64,000 nucleotides of DNA from Deinococcus aquatilis DSM 23025 (GTDB lineage: Bacteria > Deinococcota > Deinococci > Deinococcales > Deinococcaceae), in assembly GCF_000378445.1 (NCBI RefSeq), contig NZ_KB899696.1, positions 177,134 through 241,133 on the forward strand. The letters are read 5' to 3'. The position numbers were made by a program, and so were the translations under genes. The notes beneath the pieces were generated by a model that was given only the letters and a program-made list of their open reading frames with translations, ran no database searches and was not told the origin of the DNA. Positions 48,926 to 58,381 of this stretch are shown in pieces. Every line of letters starts with the position of its first letter. The first letter of the stretch is position 1.

Positions 48926-49000
48926 TGGTAGACCCGAGCAGATTTGAACTGCTGACCCCTACAGTGTCAATGTAGTGCTCTACCCCTGAGCTACGGATCT
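48926..49000 (-). tRNA. tRNA-Val(GAC)
   Basis: 75 bases with encoded CCA. Acceptor AGATCCG/CGGGTCT, D-arm GCTCAGGGGTAGAGC, anticodon stem CTACA/TGTAG around loop TTGACAC (anticodon GAC) and T-arm AGCAG-TTCAAAT-CTGCT are all standard. Confidence 0.92.
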
Positions 49001-49018
49001 AAACCGATGGGTGAAACT

Positions 49019-49093
<75 letters not shown>

Positions 49094-49249
49094 GGGGTCT
49101 GCGTATCCCTGACAACTTTGGGCGGGCGGGGCGTTGCTCCTGCCAGCGGAAGGAATCTTAGCACGGGGTCTGAAGGGTGTCTACCCTCCGGCCCGGCCCG
49201 GCCAGAGTACGCTTCAAAAGTCGGCAGGTGGTCTTAGAGTAGGTGTACT

Positions 49250-50377
49250 GTGACGTCACCTATTCCCACCAGAGAAGTTCAAGACAACGCATTTCAGCAT
49301 GCCTGGCGAAATCCGTGGCTGAGGCTGCTGGTTTTCGGGCTGGTCGCCTACCTGGCCTACCGTTTGCTGGGGCAGATCACCAGTGTGTTGGTGGATTTTC
49401 TGGTGGCCTTCCTGATCGCCTACCTTGCCAATCCGCTGCTCAACTGGTTGCAGCGTGGGCGGGTCAAGCGCGGGCTGGGCGTGCTGTTCGTGCTGCTGAT
49501 GTTCGCGGGCATCTTTGCCATGGCTGGGGCACTGATCGTCACCATCTCTGCCCAATTTATTCAACTGTTCAGGGATCTGCCAGGACAGGTGGAACAACTC
49601 AGTGCCGGAATGGATCGGCTGACCGGTTGGCTCACGGGTCTGGGCGTACCGGGCCTGGACAATGCCCGTGAACGCCTGACCGAGGCGGCACAGACCTACC
49701 TGCAAAGTCTGGAGAACAACCTCCTCCCCATCCTGCAAAATGCCCTGAGTTCTTCCAGCACGGTCTTTGCTGGCCTGCTGTCTATCGGCGGCGTGATCGG
49801 GCAGGTGCTGCTGATTTTGCTGCTCAGCGTGTACCTGATGCTGGATTACGGGCGCGTGAACGTGACCCTGCTCCGCATCTTTCCGCGCCCCTGGCAGCCG
49901 CGTGTGCTGGAATTGTCGGGGCTGATCGGCACAGCGGTCGGCGGCTACGTGCGCGGCCAACTCCTGATCGCCCTATTTATCGGCGTGTTCGTGTGGCTGG
50001 GCCTGAGTCTGCTGGGGATTCCCAGTGCCGCCGCCATCGGCTTTCTGGCGGGCGCATTCAATATCGTGCCGTATCTGGGGCCGATTATCGGGGCCACGCC
50101 CGCACTGCTGCTGGCGATGCCCGGCGGATGGATCAAGATGGTACTGGTGATCGTGGTCTTCGTGGCGGCCAACCAGATCGAAAGTAATTTTCTCAGTCCG
50201 TACATCCTCAGCAAAACCACCGACCTGCACCCGATTACTGTGCTGGTGGCGATTCTGGTGGGCGTGGCGCTGCTGGGATTCGTGGGTGCGCTGCTGGCCG
50301 TGCCTGCGGTGGCGCTGGGCAAACTGCTGCTGGAGAAGTATTACTACGGCAGCCGCACCTATACCGAAGGGCCATAA
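49250..50377 (+). CDS. AI-2E family transporter (PerM/YhhT type)
   Basis: A 375-aa membrane protein with about eight helices. VDFLVAFLIAYLANPLLNWLQRG is an early family motif, with IGFLAGAFNIVPYLGPIIGA and FVAANQIESNFLSPYILSKTTDLHPITVLVAI (first 20 residues FVAANQIESNFLSPYILSKT) in the C-terminal half. Members export AI-2 or exchange ions; the substrate here is unknown. The start is GTG at 49250; no clear Shine-Dalgarno, TAGAGT lies ten bases upstream. Confidence 0.87.
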   Translation: MTSPIPTREVQDNAFQHAWRNPWLRLLVFGLVAYLAYRLLGQITSVLVDFLVAFLIAYLANPLLNWLQRGRVKRGLGVLFVLLMFAGIFAMAGALIVTISAQFIQLFRDLPGQVEQLSAGMDRLTGWLTGLGVPGLDNARERLTEAAQTYLQSLENNLLPILQNALSSSSTVFAGLLSIGGVIGQVLLILLLSVYLMLDYGRVNVTLLRIFPRPWQPRVLELSGLIGTAVGGYVRGQLLIALFIGVFVWLGLSLLGIPSAAAIGFLAGAFNIVPYLGPIIGATPALLLAMPGGWIKMVLVIVVFVAANQIESNFLSPYILSKTTDLHPITVLVAILVGVALLGFVGALLAVPAVALGKLLLEKYYYGSRTYTEGP

Positions 50378-50392
50378 GGGGCGCCTCCTGGC

Positions 50393-50770
50393 TCAGGCGT
50401 CGGCCTGCAACAGTTCGACCTGCCGCCCGTCGGGGTCCTGAACGAAGGCCATGTCACGCCCGCTGGGACTGGGTTGCAGATCCCGCGTGACCACCACGCC
50501 CGAGGCCCGCAGCACGGGAAGCAGGCCGCGCAGGTCGGGCACGTACAGGGCAATATGTTCGGCCCAGTGCTTTTGAGCGCCATCAGCATTCCCAGCAGGA
50601 GACTCGCCCTCTATCTGAAAAAACTGCAACAGGCCCCCGCCCAGGCGCACCACAGCCCGGTGGTAGCCCTCTTCGGTGGTCAGATTTTTTTCGACGACGC
50701 CGCCCAGCTGTCCGTAAAAGGCGAGGGTGGCGGGCAGGTCGCGGGTGAGGAACGAAACGTGTTTGAGCAT
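50393..50770 (-). CDS. VOC family / glyoxalase-bleomycin resistance-like protein
   Basis: A 125-aa VOC-fold protein. MLKHVSFLTRDLPATLAFYG is the first beta-alpha unit, EHIALYVPDLRGLLPVLRAS the second, and DMAFVQDPDGRQVELLQ the final metal-side strand with Glu. The function is not predictable. The start ATG at 50770 is 23 bp from the divergent start at 50793, so the two promoters overlap. Confidence 0.82.
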   Translation of the reverse strand: MLKHVSFLTRDLPATLAFYGQLGGVVEKNLTTEEGYHRAVVRLGGGLLQFFQIEGESPAGNADGAQKHWAEHIALYVPDLRGLLPVLRASGVVVTRDLQPSPSGRDMAFVQDPDGRQVELLQADA

Positions 50771-50792
50771 GGCTCTACGGTACCCTGAGTGG

Positions 50793-51443
50793 GTGCCCAC
50801 TGCATTTGCCCCGCCTCCCTGGACGCTGTACGGACGCGGCCTGATCGCCCTCTACCGCCCTCAAACTGCTGGAGCCACCTGGGGGGCGCTGATGCTGGTG
50901 CGCTACAGGGATTCTCCAGTGGGGCCATACGACGAACTGCTGTGGGCCAGCGCGACTCATCCGTCGCCCGCTGGCCCGCGCCCACAGGTGCAGCAGATCG
51001 TGGTCAGCAGTGAGGCCAGCGTGCGTTGGGGCCGCCGCAATTGGGGCATTCCCAAGGGGTTGGCCCGGTTCGAGTGGCAGGAGGGCGAAGGGGGCCAGCA
51101 AGTCCGGGTCTATGCACCAGAAGGCAATCTGCTGGCACATCTGGCCTTCAGCACGCATGGGCCGACCCTGCCCGTCTCCACGGCCCCCATACCCGCCGGG
51201 TTCCGCACGTTGGCCCAACCTGTACTGGACGCCGCACCGAACGCAGGCTGGCTCCTGACCCCGGTCGGTGCCACAGGAAAAGCGCAACCCGCCCGCCTGA
51301 CGGTGCTGGATGCAGCCGGATTCCACCCGTCCCTCACGCAGCTTCGGCCCCTGCTGACGCTGGCGATTCCGGACTTTCAGCTTGTTTTCCCGGTGCCAAC
51401 CAAGGTGGTGGGAGAAAAACATGACGGACAGCCGAGCCTCTAA
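50793..51443 (+). CDS. Acetoacetate decarboxylase-fold protein
   Basis: A 216-aa protein. PPPWTLYGRGLIALYRPQTA, GPYDELLWA and SSEASVRWGRRNWGIPKGLARFEW resemble acetoacetate decarboxylase and its enzyme family. IPKGLARFEW may provide the Schiff-base Lys, though the canonical neighbouring Glu pair is not evident. The GTG is chosen because TACCCT ends six bases upstream (leaderless). The substrate is uncertain. Its stop lies three bases before micro-unit 2 on the opposite strand. Confidence 0.7.
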   Translation: MPTAFAPPPWTLYGRGLIALYRPQTAGATWGALMLVRYRDSPVGPYDELLWASATHPSPAGPRPQVQQIVVSSEASVRWGRRNWGIPKGLARFEWQEGEGGQQVRVYAPEGNLLAHLAFSTHGPTLPVSTAPIPAGFRTLAQPVLDAAPNAGWLLTPVGATGKAQPARLTVLDAAGFHPSLTQLRPLLTLAIPDFQLVFPVPTKVVGEKHDGQPSL

Positions 51444-51445
51444 AA

Positions 51446-51509
51446 CAAAAAATCCGCCCTGCTCGGACGGTGATAAGGTTAATATAGCGTGATATGCAGA
51501 GCATGTCAA
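51446..51509 (-). ncRNA. Promoter-terminator micro-transcription unit 2
   Basis: Minus strand: TTGACA and TATATT spaced by 17 bp including CTGCATATCACGC. The predicted start is A51474. CCGTCC-GAGCA-GGGCGG and a T-run end it at about 51446, so the RNA is about 29 nt. The upstream sequence GTGCATGAT is shared with unit 3. Confidence 0.6.
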
Positions 51510-51627
51510 ATCATGCACACGGGTCAGAATTTTGCTGCGCTGGAGGCCGTTTTCAACTCACCTGAAAGTTCAGCACCGCATAGTCGGGCCTCTGCTCACC
51601 GAATCTCTCACCACAACTTCGGGGCAT

Positions 51628-51719
51628 AAAAAATCCGTCCTTTTTTGGACGGTAGTGATCTTGCTCGGTCACACTTGCTTGATAGGGAAAAATATAGCGC
51701 GTTATGCAGGCTGAGTCAA
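51628..51719 (-). ncRNA. Promoter-terminator micro-transcription unit 3
   Basis: Minus strand: TTGACT and TATATT spaced by 17 bp including CTGCATAACGCGC. The RNA is longer than in the other units, about 57 nt, with an internal dyad GTGTGACC..GATCAC and the terminator CCGTCC-AAAAAA-GGACGG-TTTTTT. Confidence 0.6.
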
Positions 51720-51853
51720 ATCATGCACAGTGGCAAAATTTCTACCGTGCTGGACAACCTTTATCCGGGAATTCCAGCAACGCTGCTGCATACCGCCGCC
51801 TGACCTGTCGGTCGGGGTGCATTGTCCCGGCGGCACAGTGGAATAGTGCAGAC

Positions 51854-52885
51854 ATGGAATATAGGAAGCTTTTGGGCACCGACCTGACCCTCAGCGCCGT
51901 GGGCTTTGGCGTGTGGACGGTAGGAACGACGTGGTGGGGCGTGAAAGACGAGGCCGTCGCCGTGCGTCTGCTGCGCCGCGCCTTTGAATTGGGCATCACT
52001 TTTTTTGATAATGCGGATACCTACGCCTCGGGCCGCGCCGAGGAATTGCAGCGTAAGGCGCTGGGAGATGTACGCGATCAACTGATCATCGGCACCAAAT
52101 TCGGCTACGACATCTACAACAACCCCGAACGCCCCGGCCAGCAGGAGCGCCCGCACGACTGGACGCCCGCCTATTTGCGCAAGGCGCTGGAGGGCAGCCT
52201 GACCCGCCTGGGCACAGACCGCATTGATTATTACCAACTACACAACCCGCGCCTGGACGCCATTGCTCCCGGTTCCGCACAGAGCGACGACCTGTTTGCC
52301 GAACTGGAAGCCCTGAAATCCGAGGGCCTGATTCGGGCCTACGGCACGGCGCTGGGGCCAGCCCTCAACGAACGTCAGATTGAAGAAGGCATTGCCAGCG
52401 TGCGGGATCGCCGCGCCCCCACCCAGATTATTTACAACCTGCTGGAACAGATGCTGGGCGAACAGATTTTGCCCGTGGCCGAGGCCGAGGGCGTGGGCGT
52501 GATGGCCCGCGTACCGCACGCATCGGGGCTGCTGGAAGGCTATATGACGCTGGACACCACCTTTGAACCCGGCGACCACCGCAACTGGCGCATGACCACC
52601 AACGAGAAGCGCAAGGCGTGGATGGAAGACGGACTGAAGAAGGTGGAGCAGTTGCAGGCCGAATTCCTGAACGGGCGCACGATTGGGCAACTGGCCCTGC
52701 AATTCGCGCTGCGTTCCCCGGCGATGGCGTCGGTGATTCCCAATATTTACGATGAAAAAGGGCTGGAAGAATACGCCGCCCCAGCTGCCGCGCCACTGAC
52801 CGATGCCGAATACGCGGGCATTCAGACCCTGTACGCCGCCAATTTTGGCCTGAACACCAACCTGATCGGAGAGGTCGTGCGATGA
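51854..52885 (+). CDS. Aldo/keto reductase
   Basis: A 343-aa NADPH-dependent reductase with a TIM-barrel fold. The tetrad is visible: Asp and Tyr in [20 protein letters not shown], Lys in [10 protein letters not shown] and His in [11 protein letters not shown]. Further motifs are [11 protein letters not shown] and [13 protein letters not shown]. The start ATG at 51854 has no strong Shine-Dalgarno; in-frame upstream codons overlap the divergent micro-unit 3. Its stop overlaps the hemQ start (ATGA). Confidence 0.9.
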   Translation: MEYRKLLGTDLTLSAVGFGVWTVGTTWWGVKDEAVAVRLLRRAFELGITFFDNADTYASGRAEELQRKALGDVRDQLIIGTKFGYDIYNNPERPGQQERPHDWTPAYLRKALEGSLTRLGTDRIDYYQLHNPRLDAIAPGSAQSDDLFAELEALKSEGLIRAYGTALGPALNERQIEEGIASVRDRRAPTQIIYNLLEQMLGEQILPVAEAEGVGVMARVPHASGLLEGYMTLDTTFEPGDHRNWRMTTNEKRKAWMEDGLKKVEQLQAEFLNGRTIGQLALQFALRSPAMASVIPNIYDEKGLEEYAAPAAAPLTDAEYAGIQTLYAANFGLNTNLIGEVVR

Positions 52886-53751
52886 GTGGAGACAAGGATA
52901 TGAGCAGCGAGCAACCCAACCAGACCCCAGCACAGACTCAGGACACGCCGCCCACGCCCACAGGCCGTCCCAGTGGCGCAGCAGCGGGCGGGGGCCGTCC
53001 CAAAATGATGGTGGACCTCGATCCCAGCGGGCAAGTGACCGGGCGCGAGCCTGACCGGGCCAACCGCCAATTCCTGAACTACGCCTTTTTCAAGCTCGAT
53101 CCGGCTTTTCGCCGCCTGCCACACGCCGAACGCGAGGAATTGAAGGCCGAGTTTCTGGCCGCCGCACAGGGCTGGGTCGAGGACGCCCCCGCTCCCAAAG
53201 GACTGATTCAGCGCCCGTATTCGCTGGTGGGTGTGCGCTCGGACGTGGATTTTATGCTGTGGCGCATTGCCTTTGACGTGCGCGAGTTTCAGGAAGCGCA
53301 GGGCCGCCTGAACCGCACCCGGCTGATGGGCTACCTAACCCAGCCCTACAATTTTGTGAGCATGAACAAGCGCAGCCAGTACGTGAACCGCGTGGAGGGC
53401 AGCGGGCACGGGCTGGAAGTCCTTCCTGGGCAGGGGCAATACCTGTTTATCTATCCGTTCGTCAAAACGCGGGCATGGTACGACCTGACGCCGCACAGCC
53501 GTCAGGGAATGATGGACGAGCATATTCACGCCTCGGTGCCGTTTAAGGGGGTGCGGATCAACACCAGTTACAGCTACGGCATCGACGATCAGGAATTCGT
53601 GGTGAGTTTCGATTCCGATTACCCGCAGGAATTCGTGGATCTGGTGCACCGCCTGCGCTACACGCAAGCCAGCCTGTACACCCTCACCGACACGCCCATG
53701 TTTACCTGTGTCAAAAAAGAGTTGGCGGGCGTGCTGGACGATCTGGGCTGA
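52882..53751 (+). CDS. hemQ: Coproheme decarboxylase HemQ (chlorite dismutase family)
   Basis: Converts coproheme to protoheme in the last step of the coproporphyrin-dependent haem pathway of Gram-positive-type bacteria. The 289-aa protein has a Pro/Gly-rich N-terminal tail (1-55), then a chlorite dismutase fold: [52 protein letters not shown] (with catalytic Tyr in IYPF), [13 protein letters not shown] and [20 protein letters not shown]. The ATG overlaps the AKR stop; ATG 52900 is in frame. hemL is 14 kb away. Confidence 0.9.
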   Translation: MSGDKDMSSEQPNQTPAQTQDTPPTPTGRPSGAAAGGGRPKMMVDLDPSGQVTGREPDRANRQFLNYAFFKLDPAFRRLPHAEREELKAEFLAAAQGWVEDAPAPKGLIQRPYSLVGVRSDVDFMLWRIAFDVREFQEAQGRLNRTRLMGYLTQPYNFVSMNKRSQYVNRVEGSGHGLEVLPGQGQYLFIYPFVKTRAWYDLTPHSRQGMMDEHIHASVPFKGVRINTSYSYGIDDQEFVVSFDSDYPQEFVDLVHRLRYTQASLYTLTDTPMFTCVKKELAGVLDDLG

Positions 53752-53760
53752 AGCTAGACC

Positions 53761-53802
53761 AGCCGGGCTGCGGAGGCGAAACATGCTTTCCGCAGCCCGG
53801 CT
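53761..53802. terminator. Perfect 14-bp hairpin after hemQ
   Basis: AGCCGGGCTGCGGA pairs exactly with TCCGCAGCCCGGCT over a 14-base loop. The tail is only GTCTCT. Confidence 0.6.
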
Positions 53803-53894
53803 GTCTCTGGCGTGATCGCTTTATACATTCGGCTTCTCTCTGATCACCGCTCAAGACCGTCCAGCACAGCGAAATTCGCTTGGGTTCGATTAGG

Positions 53895-53958
53895 TTGACA
53901 TGCCCTGCATACCGCGCTATATTTATCTTATCACCGTCCGAGCAGGGCGGATTTTTTG
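53895..53958 (+). ncRNA. Promoter-terminator micro-transcription unit 4
   Basis: TTGACA (53895) and TATATT (53918) spaced by 17 bp including CTGCATACCGCGC: a consensus-quality sigma-A promoter. The predicted start A53930 leads to ATCACCGTCCGAGCAGGGCG, then GATTTTTTG, an RNA of about 29 nt consisting almost only of the terminator hairpin. It is nearly identical to unit 2 and lies convergent to the DUF3995 gene. Confidence 0.65.
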
Positions 53959-53997
53959 TTTTGGGTGCGCCTACTTGAGAACTTCCGCTACTGAGCG

Positions 53998-54456
53998 TCA
54001 ATCATCCTTCCTGAATCGGTGCAGACCCAACACCGCGTAGAGTGCGGCCAGCACCATACACAGCGGCGTATAGAACCGGGCATCCAAGCGGGCAAACTGC
54101 ATATCTGACGGCTGGCGTGTCAGGCCCACGCTGCGGCCATCACCCACTGCCCGCAGCAAAAACACAGCGGCAATGAAGCGCAGAGGCCAGCGCAACTGTG
54201 TTCCATTGCTTGACCTTGCCAGTAGGGCCGCGCCGCTCATCGCGCCCAGACCTGCGGCCACCAGCAGCGTCAGCGCACTGGACGGCATGAAGGCTGGCTG
54301 GCCCGCTTTGGTTTGAGGTAGGGCGGCACTCAGCCCGGCACGTCCCCCGGCAGCCCAGTACAGGTGCACGCCGCACAAACTTCCGGTAATCAGGGAAGCC
54401 GTAGCAGAAGCCAAGCGCGGGGCGGCAGAGGAAAATGACCCTGACTTGAATGACAT
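53998..54456 (-). CDS. DUF3995-like membrane protein
   Basis: A 152-aa protein with about four helices (ASLITGSLCGVHLYWAAGG, LTLLVAAGLGAMSGAALLA, WPLRFIAAVFLLRAVGDG, CMVLAALYAVLGL). The pattern WAAGGRAGLSAALPQ, then FMPSSALTLLVAAGL, resembles DUF3995, a small family of unknown function. ATG 54456 is chosen; the stop of the upstream membrane gene's ancestral frame was 41 bp before it. Confidence 0.7.
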   Translation of the reverse strand: MSFKSGSFSSAAPRLASATASLITGSLCGVHLYWAAGGRAGLSAALPQTKAGQPAFMPSSALTLLVAAGLGAMSGAALLARSSNGTQLRWPLRFIAAVFLLRAVGDGRSVGLTRQPSDMQFARLDARFYTPLCMVLAALYAVLGLHRFRKDD

Positions 54457-54496
54457 AGGGTGATCAGACACTTTTTGCTGCGGAGAAATGTCCTGC

Positions 54497-54992
54497 TCAG
54501 GTCAGGTCGCGCCCGGTTCGCGCCAGCAGCAACAGGCCGTAGCCCAGCGCAGAGGCGGTCAGGGTCATACGCGGTCAGGGTCATACACAGGGAGGCAGGA
54601 AAAGGAAGCGCCAGCGAAAGCAGAAAGGTCAGGGACAGGGACACCAGCACCCAGACAGCAAGCAGTTTCACGGGGCGGCGCGACATGAGATCAGCCTGAG
54701 CGGACGTGGTGACGCGAGTCTGACGGGCCAACCATTTGAGGGTACAGACCTTAGCGGTTCGCACGGATTCCGTAGCAAAAGTTTTGCTCTGGCGTTGGCC
54801 CCAGATCAGGCCCAAGCCGTAGCCGACAAAGGGCAAAACGAGACCGAGCACGAAGAGCAGGCCAAAATCCGTAGCACTCCAGAGAGGGAACACCAAGACG
54901 TCAGAAACCAAGCCTGCGCAAACGCCCCACCAGGCGCTGAGGTGCGGTTGAGTTTGAAGGGTTCTGTTGGCCCGCACGCGCAGCAAGATCAT
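54497..54992 (-). pseudogene. Membrane protein gene frameshifted by a 16-bp tandem duplication
   Basis: From ATG 54992 the frame encodes helices (SAWWGVCAGLVSDVLVFPLW, FGLLFVLGLVLPFVGYGLGL, LLAVWVLVSLSLTFLLSLAL) up to SLCMTLTA. It then shifts at a tandem duplication (54555-54586) and runs out of frame for about 50 hydrophilic residues past the next gene's start. Removing one copy restores ASALGYGLLLLARTGRDLT and a stop at 54497, a proper fourth helix and a 159-aa protein. The original function is unknown. Confidence 0.75.
54555..54586. repeat. 16-bp tandem duplication GCGGTCAGGGTCATAC x2
   Basis: Two exact adjacent copies inside the membrane-protein gene. 16 is not a multiple of three, so the duplication shifts the frame. 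Confidence 0.9.
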
Positions 54993-55203
54993 GGGCAACA
55001 AGACAACCCTGACAACACATCCAAACTGAAAAGGAGCATAAATAAAATGGTCGCAAACGATGTATATGGAATGTCATCAGCTCTAATTCCGGCAAAACCT
55101 AAGAACCCGTTTAGGGCTTTTCTTCCCGCTCAAGACAAGGAATATCAATCATTATCTATTGAGTAGATTTATTTGTGTTTAGCGATAAACACACTAAACT
55201 GAT

Positions 55204-55617
55204 TCACTGCTCATAAACATCTCCCTCTATTAGTAGTTGATTCCAAAGTGCATCTATATCCCAAAGATCAACTACTCTCATAGAGTCTGTAACAAACAAT
55301 CCAGGTATTTCATTTACTTTAAAAACTCCTGAAAAAACTTCAAGCGATGGCTTTCCTCTGTACTCGATTTCCATCCATATATAATCATCTAGTCCGAAAT
55401 CTTCTGATTGCCAGTATTCATCAGCCAAATATGGCTTATCAAGAGCGTATGTTTTTGGCAGATAAGCATAACCGTTACTTTCTTTTCCATCCCCAAAAAT
55501 CAAATACCTCCTTTCGGTTAAAAATCTGCCAGATTCAGAATAATCCTCATAATTTTCCATGACTCTTATAACATCTTCAAGCAATTTACTAGCGAAGATC
55601 ACTATTATACCATTCAT
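55204..55617 (-). CDS. AT-rich acidic protein, candidate immunity protein
   Basis: Not recognised by name; 137 aa. Codon use is strikingly AT-rich compared with every neighbour, so it is probably acquired by transfer. It is acidic (YWQSEDFGLDDYIWMEIEYR, VDLWDIDALW), cytoplasmic and of immunity-protein size. Its ATG overlaps (ATGA) the stop of a short frame that resembles the C-terminus of a larger protein. Toxin C-terminal domain followed by immunity gene with overlap is the standard polymorphic-toxin layout; that function is inferred. Confidence 0.6.
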   Translation of the reverse strand: MNGIIVIFASKLLEDVIRVMENYEDYSESGRFLTERRYLIFGDGKESNGYAYLPKTYALDKPYLADEYWQSEDFGLDDYIWMEIEYRGKPSLEVFSGVFKVNEIPGLFVTDSMRVVDLWDIDALWNQLLIEGDVYEQ

Positions 55618-55784
55618 GGTCTAATCACCTTTAACAGGTCTTTGATATCAACCACAATTACTCCTCTTGCCTCATTCACGTCTCTCGTCTCTGAAGTATA
55701 ACCATTGCTTAACTGCCCAATTGGGGCTTTGATTGGTAGTAAGGTAAGCACATTGCACTTGAATATAGATAAGCGTCGCTTCAA
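55614..55784 (-). pseudogene. Possible toxin-tail fragment upstream of the immunity-like gene
   Basis: An AT-rich 56-codon frame from a TTG, reading GQLSNGYTSETRDVNEARGV, then IVVDIKDLLKVIRP at the stop. It has no clear ribosome site and looks like the end of a longer protein whose 5' part is missing. It overlaps the next start by ATGA. Confidence 0.4.
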
Positions 55785-55882
55785 CTAGCCTCAGGCGAGC
55801 AAGGCGGGTCATGCTTAACTCTACATACTAAATGCGCTGTACTTAACTATCTTTCTTAGATCTAGCGCCAGCAGCGGAAGCA

Positions 55883-56059
55883 CTATCGGCCACAGCCAAG
55901 ATCTAAGCGGAAGCGTGGGACTTCTTGCTTTGGCTCCCGCCACAGTAACCCACCCACAACGCCGCCCAACAAAGCAGCGAGCAAGAGGGGAAAGAACCAT
56001 CCCAGAAGAACATAGGGACGCATAGGCACACTGCTATTGATAACGGGGTAGGTTCGCAT
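55883..56059 (-). CDS. Small membrane protein, 58 aa
   Basis: MRTYPVINSSVPMRPYVLLG, then WFFPLLLAALLGGVVGGLLW, then a basic tail REPKQEVPRFRLDLGCGR. A good Shine-Dalgarno GGAGGA lies eight bases before the ATG. One long membrane helix with Gly motifs is predicted. Same strand and just downstream of the sensor-system cluster; function unknown. Confidence 0.6.
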   Translation of the reverse strand: MRTYPVINSSVPMRPYVLLGWFFPLLLAALLGGVVGGLLWREPKQEVPRFRLDLGCGR

Positions 56060-56101
56060 CAAATCTGTCCTCCGCGCTCATCAATGTCAGAGAATGCGAG
56101 G

Positions 56102-56414
56102 TCAATGCAGACCAACACTGTTCTCAATATCAGCCTGAAGATGGTCAGGCATCAGCAGATAAAAGTTCACCGAGGTAGCCACCATCGTCACGCCCAAGCC
56201 TGCGCCCCACGCCGCGCCTTTGTAGCGCTGGGCCAACCAAACACAGAGCCCAACCATGAAGGCTGTCGGGAGAAGAAACAGCATCGCAAAGAAGACAAAA
56301 AGGTGACTATTCCCCTGCTGTAACAGTATCCCCGCGCCACACTGACCAAACTCCCCAGCAGTGGCACACCCAGCATCAGCACAGGCAGGGCAAACGGCGG
56401 AAGGGGACGCAGAT

Positions 56415-56418
<4 letters not shown>
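56102..56418 (-). pseudogene. Four-helix-type small membrane protein with a G-run frameshift
   Basis: A GTG start overlaps the response-regulator stop (GTGA). Frame 1 gives NLRPLPPFALPVLMLGVPLL, then GSLVSVARG. The next frame continues ILLQQGNSHLFVFFAMLFLL, then PTAFMVGLCVWLAQRYKG and an end at ENSVGLH. The shift falls at CGGGGA; one additional G would join them into a 105-aa membrane protein. A sequencing slip or phase variation must be considered. Confidence 0.6.
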
Positions 56419-57103
<685 letters not shown>

Positions 57104-57107
<4 letters not shown>

Positions 57108-58381
57108 GGATTCCTCCGGGGGTCGGACGTGCTGTCTGGAGTGGGGTTGGCTGCGGGAGGGCTGGCTGAACTGGCTGGGAGTGAGGGAACTGCGAAATCG
57201 TCGGTCGCCGCGGCGTCGGTGTAGGCCAGAGTAAAGGCGGTGGCAGGCGCGTCCACGAACACGTCCAGCGCCGGGGGAATGAAGGGTGGCGGAGCCTGCG
57301 AGGCCGCTTCTGGTGGGGCGGCCCCTTCTGGCACCGTCTCCCCTGCCCGCGTCTGTGCATCTGCCTGTGCATTTTCCGGTACATCTGCCGCAACAGGCAG
57401 CGGCAACACCAGTGGATCACGGTCGGTAAAGCGCACGCGCAGGCTGAGGGCCTGCGGCACCCGCAAGAGGACCCGGCCCACCCCGGCGCGAATATCGAGG
57501 CTGCCGCGTGTGCCGGGGCACACACTGACAGTCACATTGCCCCGGCCCACATTCACGCTGCTGCGGCCCGACCCCGGCAAGGTCAGGCGCACGTTGCCGC
57601 CCGACGCACCCACGCTCAGCGTCTGCACCCGCGCCGCGCCCAGATTCAGGGCCAGATTGCCGCCGTCGGCATTCACGCGCAGGGCTTCTGGAGCGGCTCC
57701 GGTGGGGGCCAGCACGGTCACGGCTCCGGTATCGCTCACGATGGACAGCGGCCCGCTCTGGCGTGCTGGAATGATGATATTCAGCTTGCCAAAGGTTGTC
57801 CGGGTGGTCAGGGCACGCAGTCTGAGGGCGCTGAGATCCAGGGTCTGATCGCCCGTGACCGTGCGGGTGGTGAGGGTAATCGGCAGGCCCCGGTTCAGAC
57901 GCAGATCCAGGCGGTGTTGCAGCGGCTCTGGCCCCCCATTCACGGCCACGCCGCGCTGAAGCGGCTGTACGTTCAGGATCACGGCGGCGGTCATGGTGGC
58001 CCCCTTCAGACCCGTGGCCCCCAGGGTGCCGCCCGTGCGGGAGGTGGTGACGCTGACCGGATTACGGGTGCGGTGCGTGGCTGTGCCGCCCAACAGATCG
58101 GCGCTGCCGGGGGCCAGCGAATCCAGCCTCAGGTCGGTTCGGTCGCCTTCCAGCCGCACGGCCGCCGCTGCCAGCCCATCCTGCGAGAGATTGATGGGCG
58201 TGAGGCTGCCGCGCAGGCCCGGAGTGGGGCGCACCGTGACCGTATTCCAGGCCAACGTTCCGCCCAGGGCAGCCAGCCCCAGCCCCAGCGCCATTCGTGC
58301 CAGCACCGGAGGAATCGGCTGTCCAGTCTGATTGACGGAACGGGAGGTGGCCGGAGGAGGCCCGGAAGGAGTGCGGGTCAT
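57104..58381 (-). CDS. LiaF/DUF4097-like membrane-anchored toast-rack protein
   Basis: A 425-aa protein. One membrane helix (VLARMALGLGLAALGGTLAW, residues about 26-46) is followed by a long beta-solenoid of short repeats: LDLSALRLRALTTRTTFGKL, GNLALNLGAARVQTLSVGAS, GNVRLTLPGSG and GNVTVSV, characteristic of LiaF and DUF4097 toast-rack domains. A Pro/Ala-rich tail follows (about 335-425). LiaF proteins inhibit the cognate sensor kinase until cell-envelope damage. Both gene boundaries overlap by ATGA, so it is translated with the kinase and regulator. Confidence 0.8.

Noticed and set aside
51446..51509. Unit 2 hairpin as the terminator of the acetoacetate decarboxylase-like gene
   Set aside because: The T-run lies on the other strand, so it cannot serve as an intrinsic terminator for the plus-strand gene.
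54795..55166. Plus-strand frame ending in an AT-rich 39-codon tail
   Set aside because: Its first part is antisense to the membrane gene; the AT-rich end alone has no start signal.
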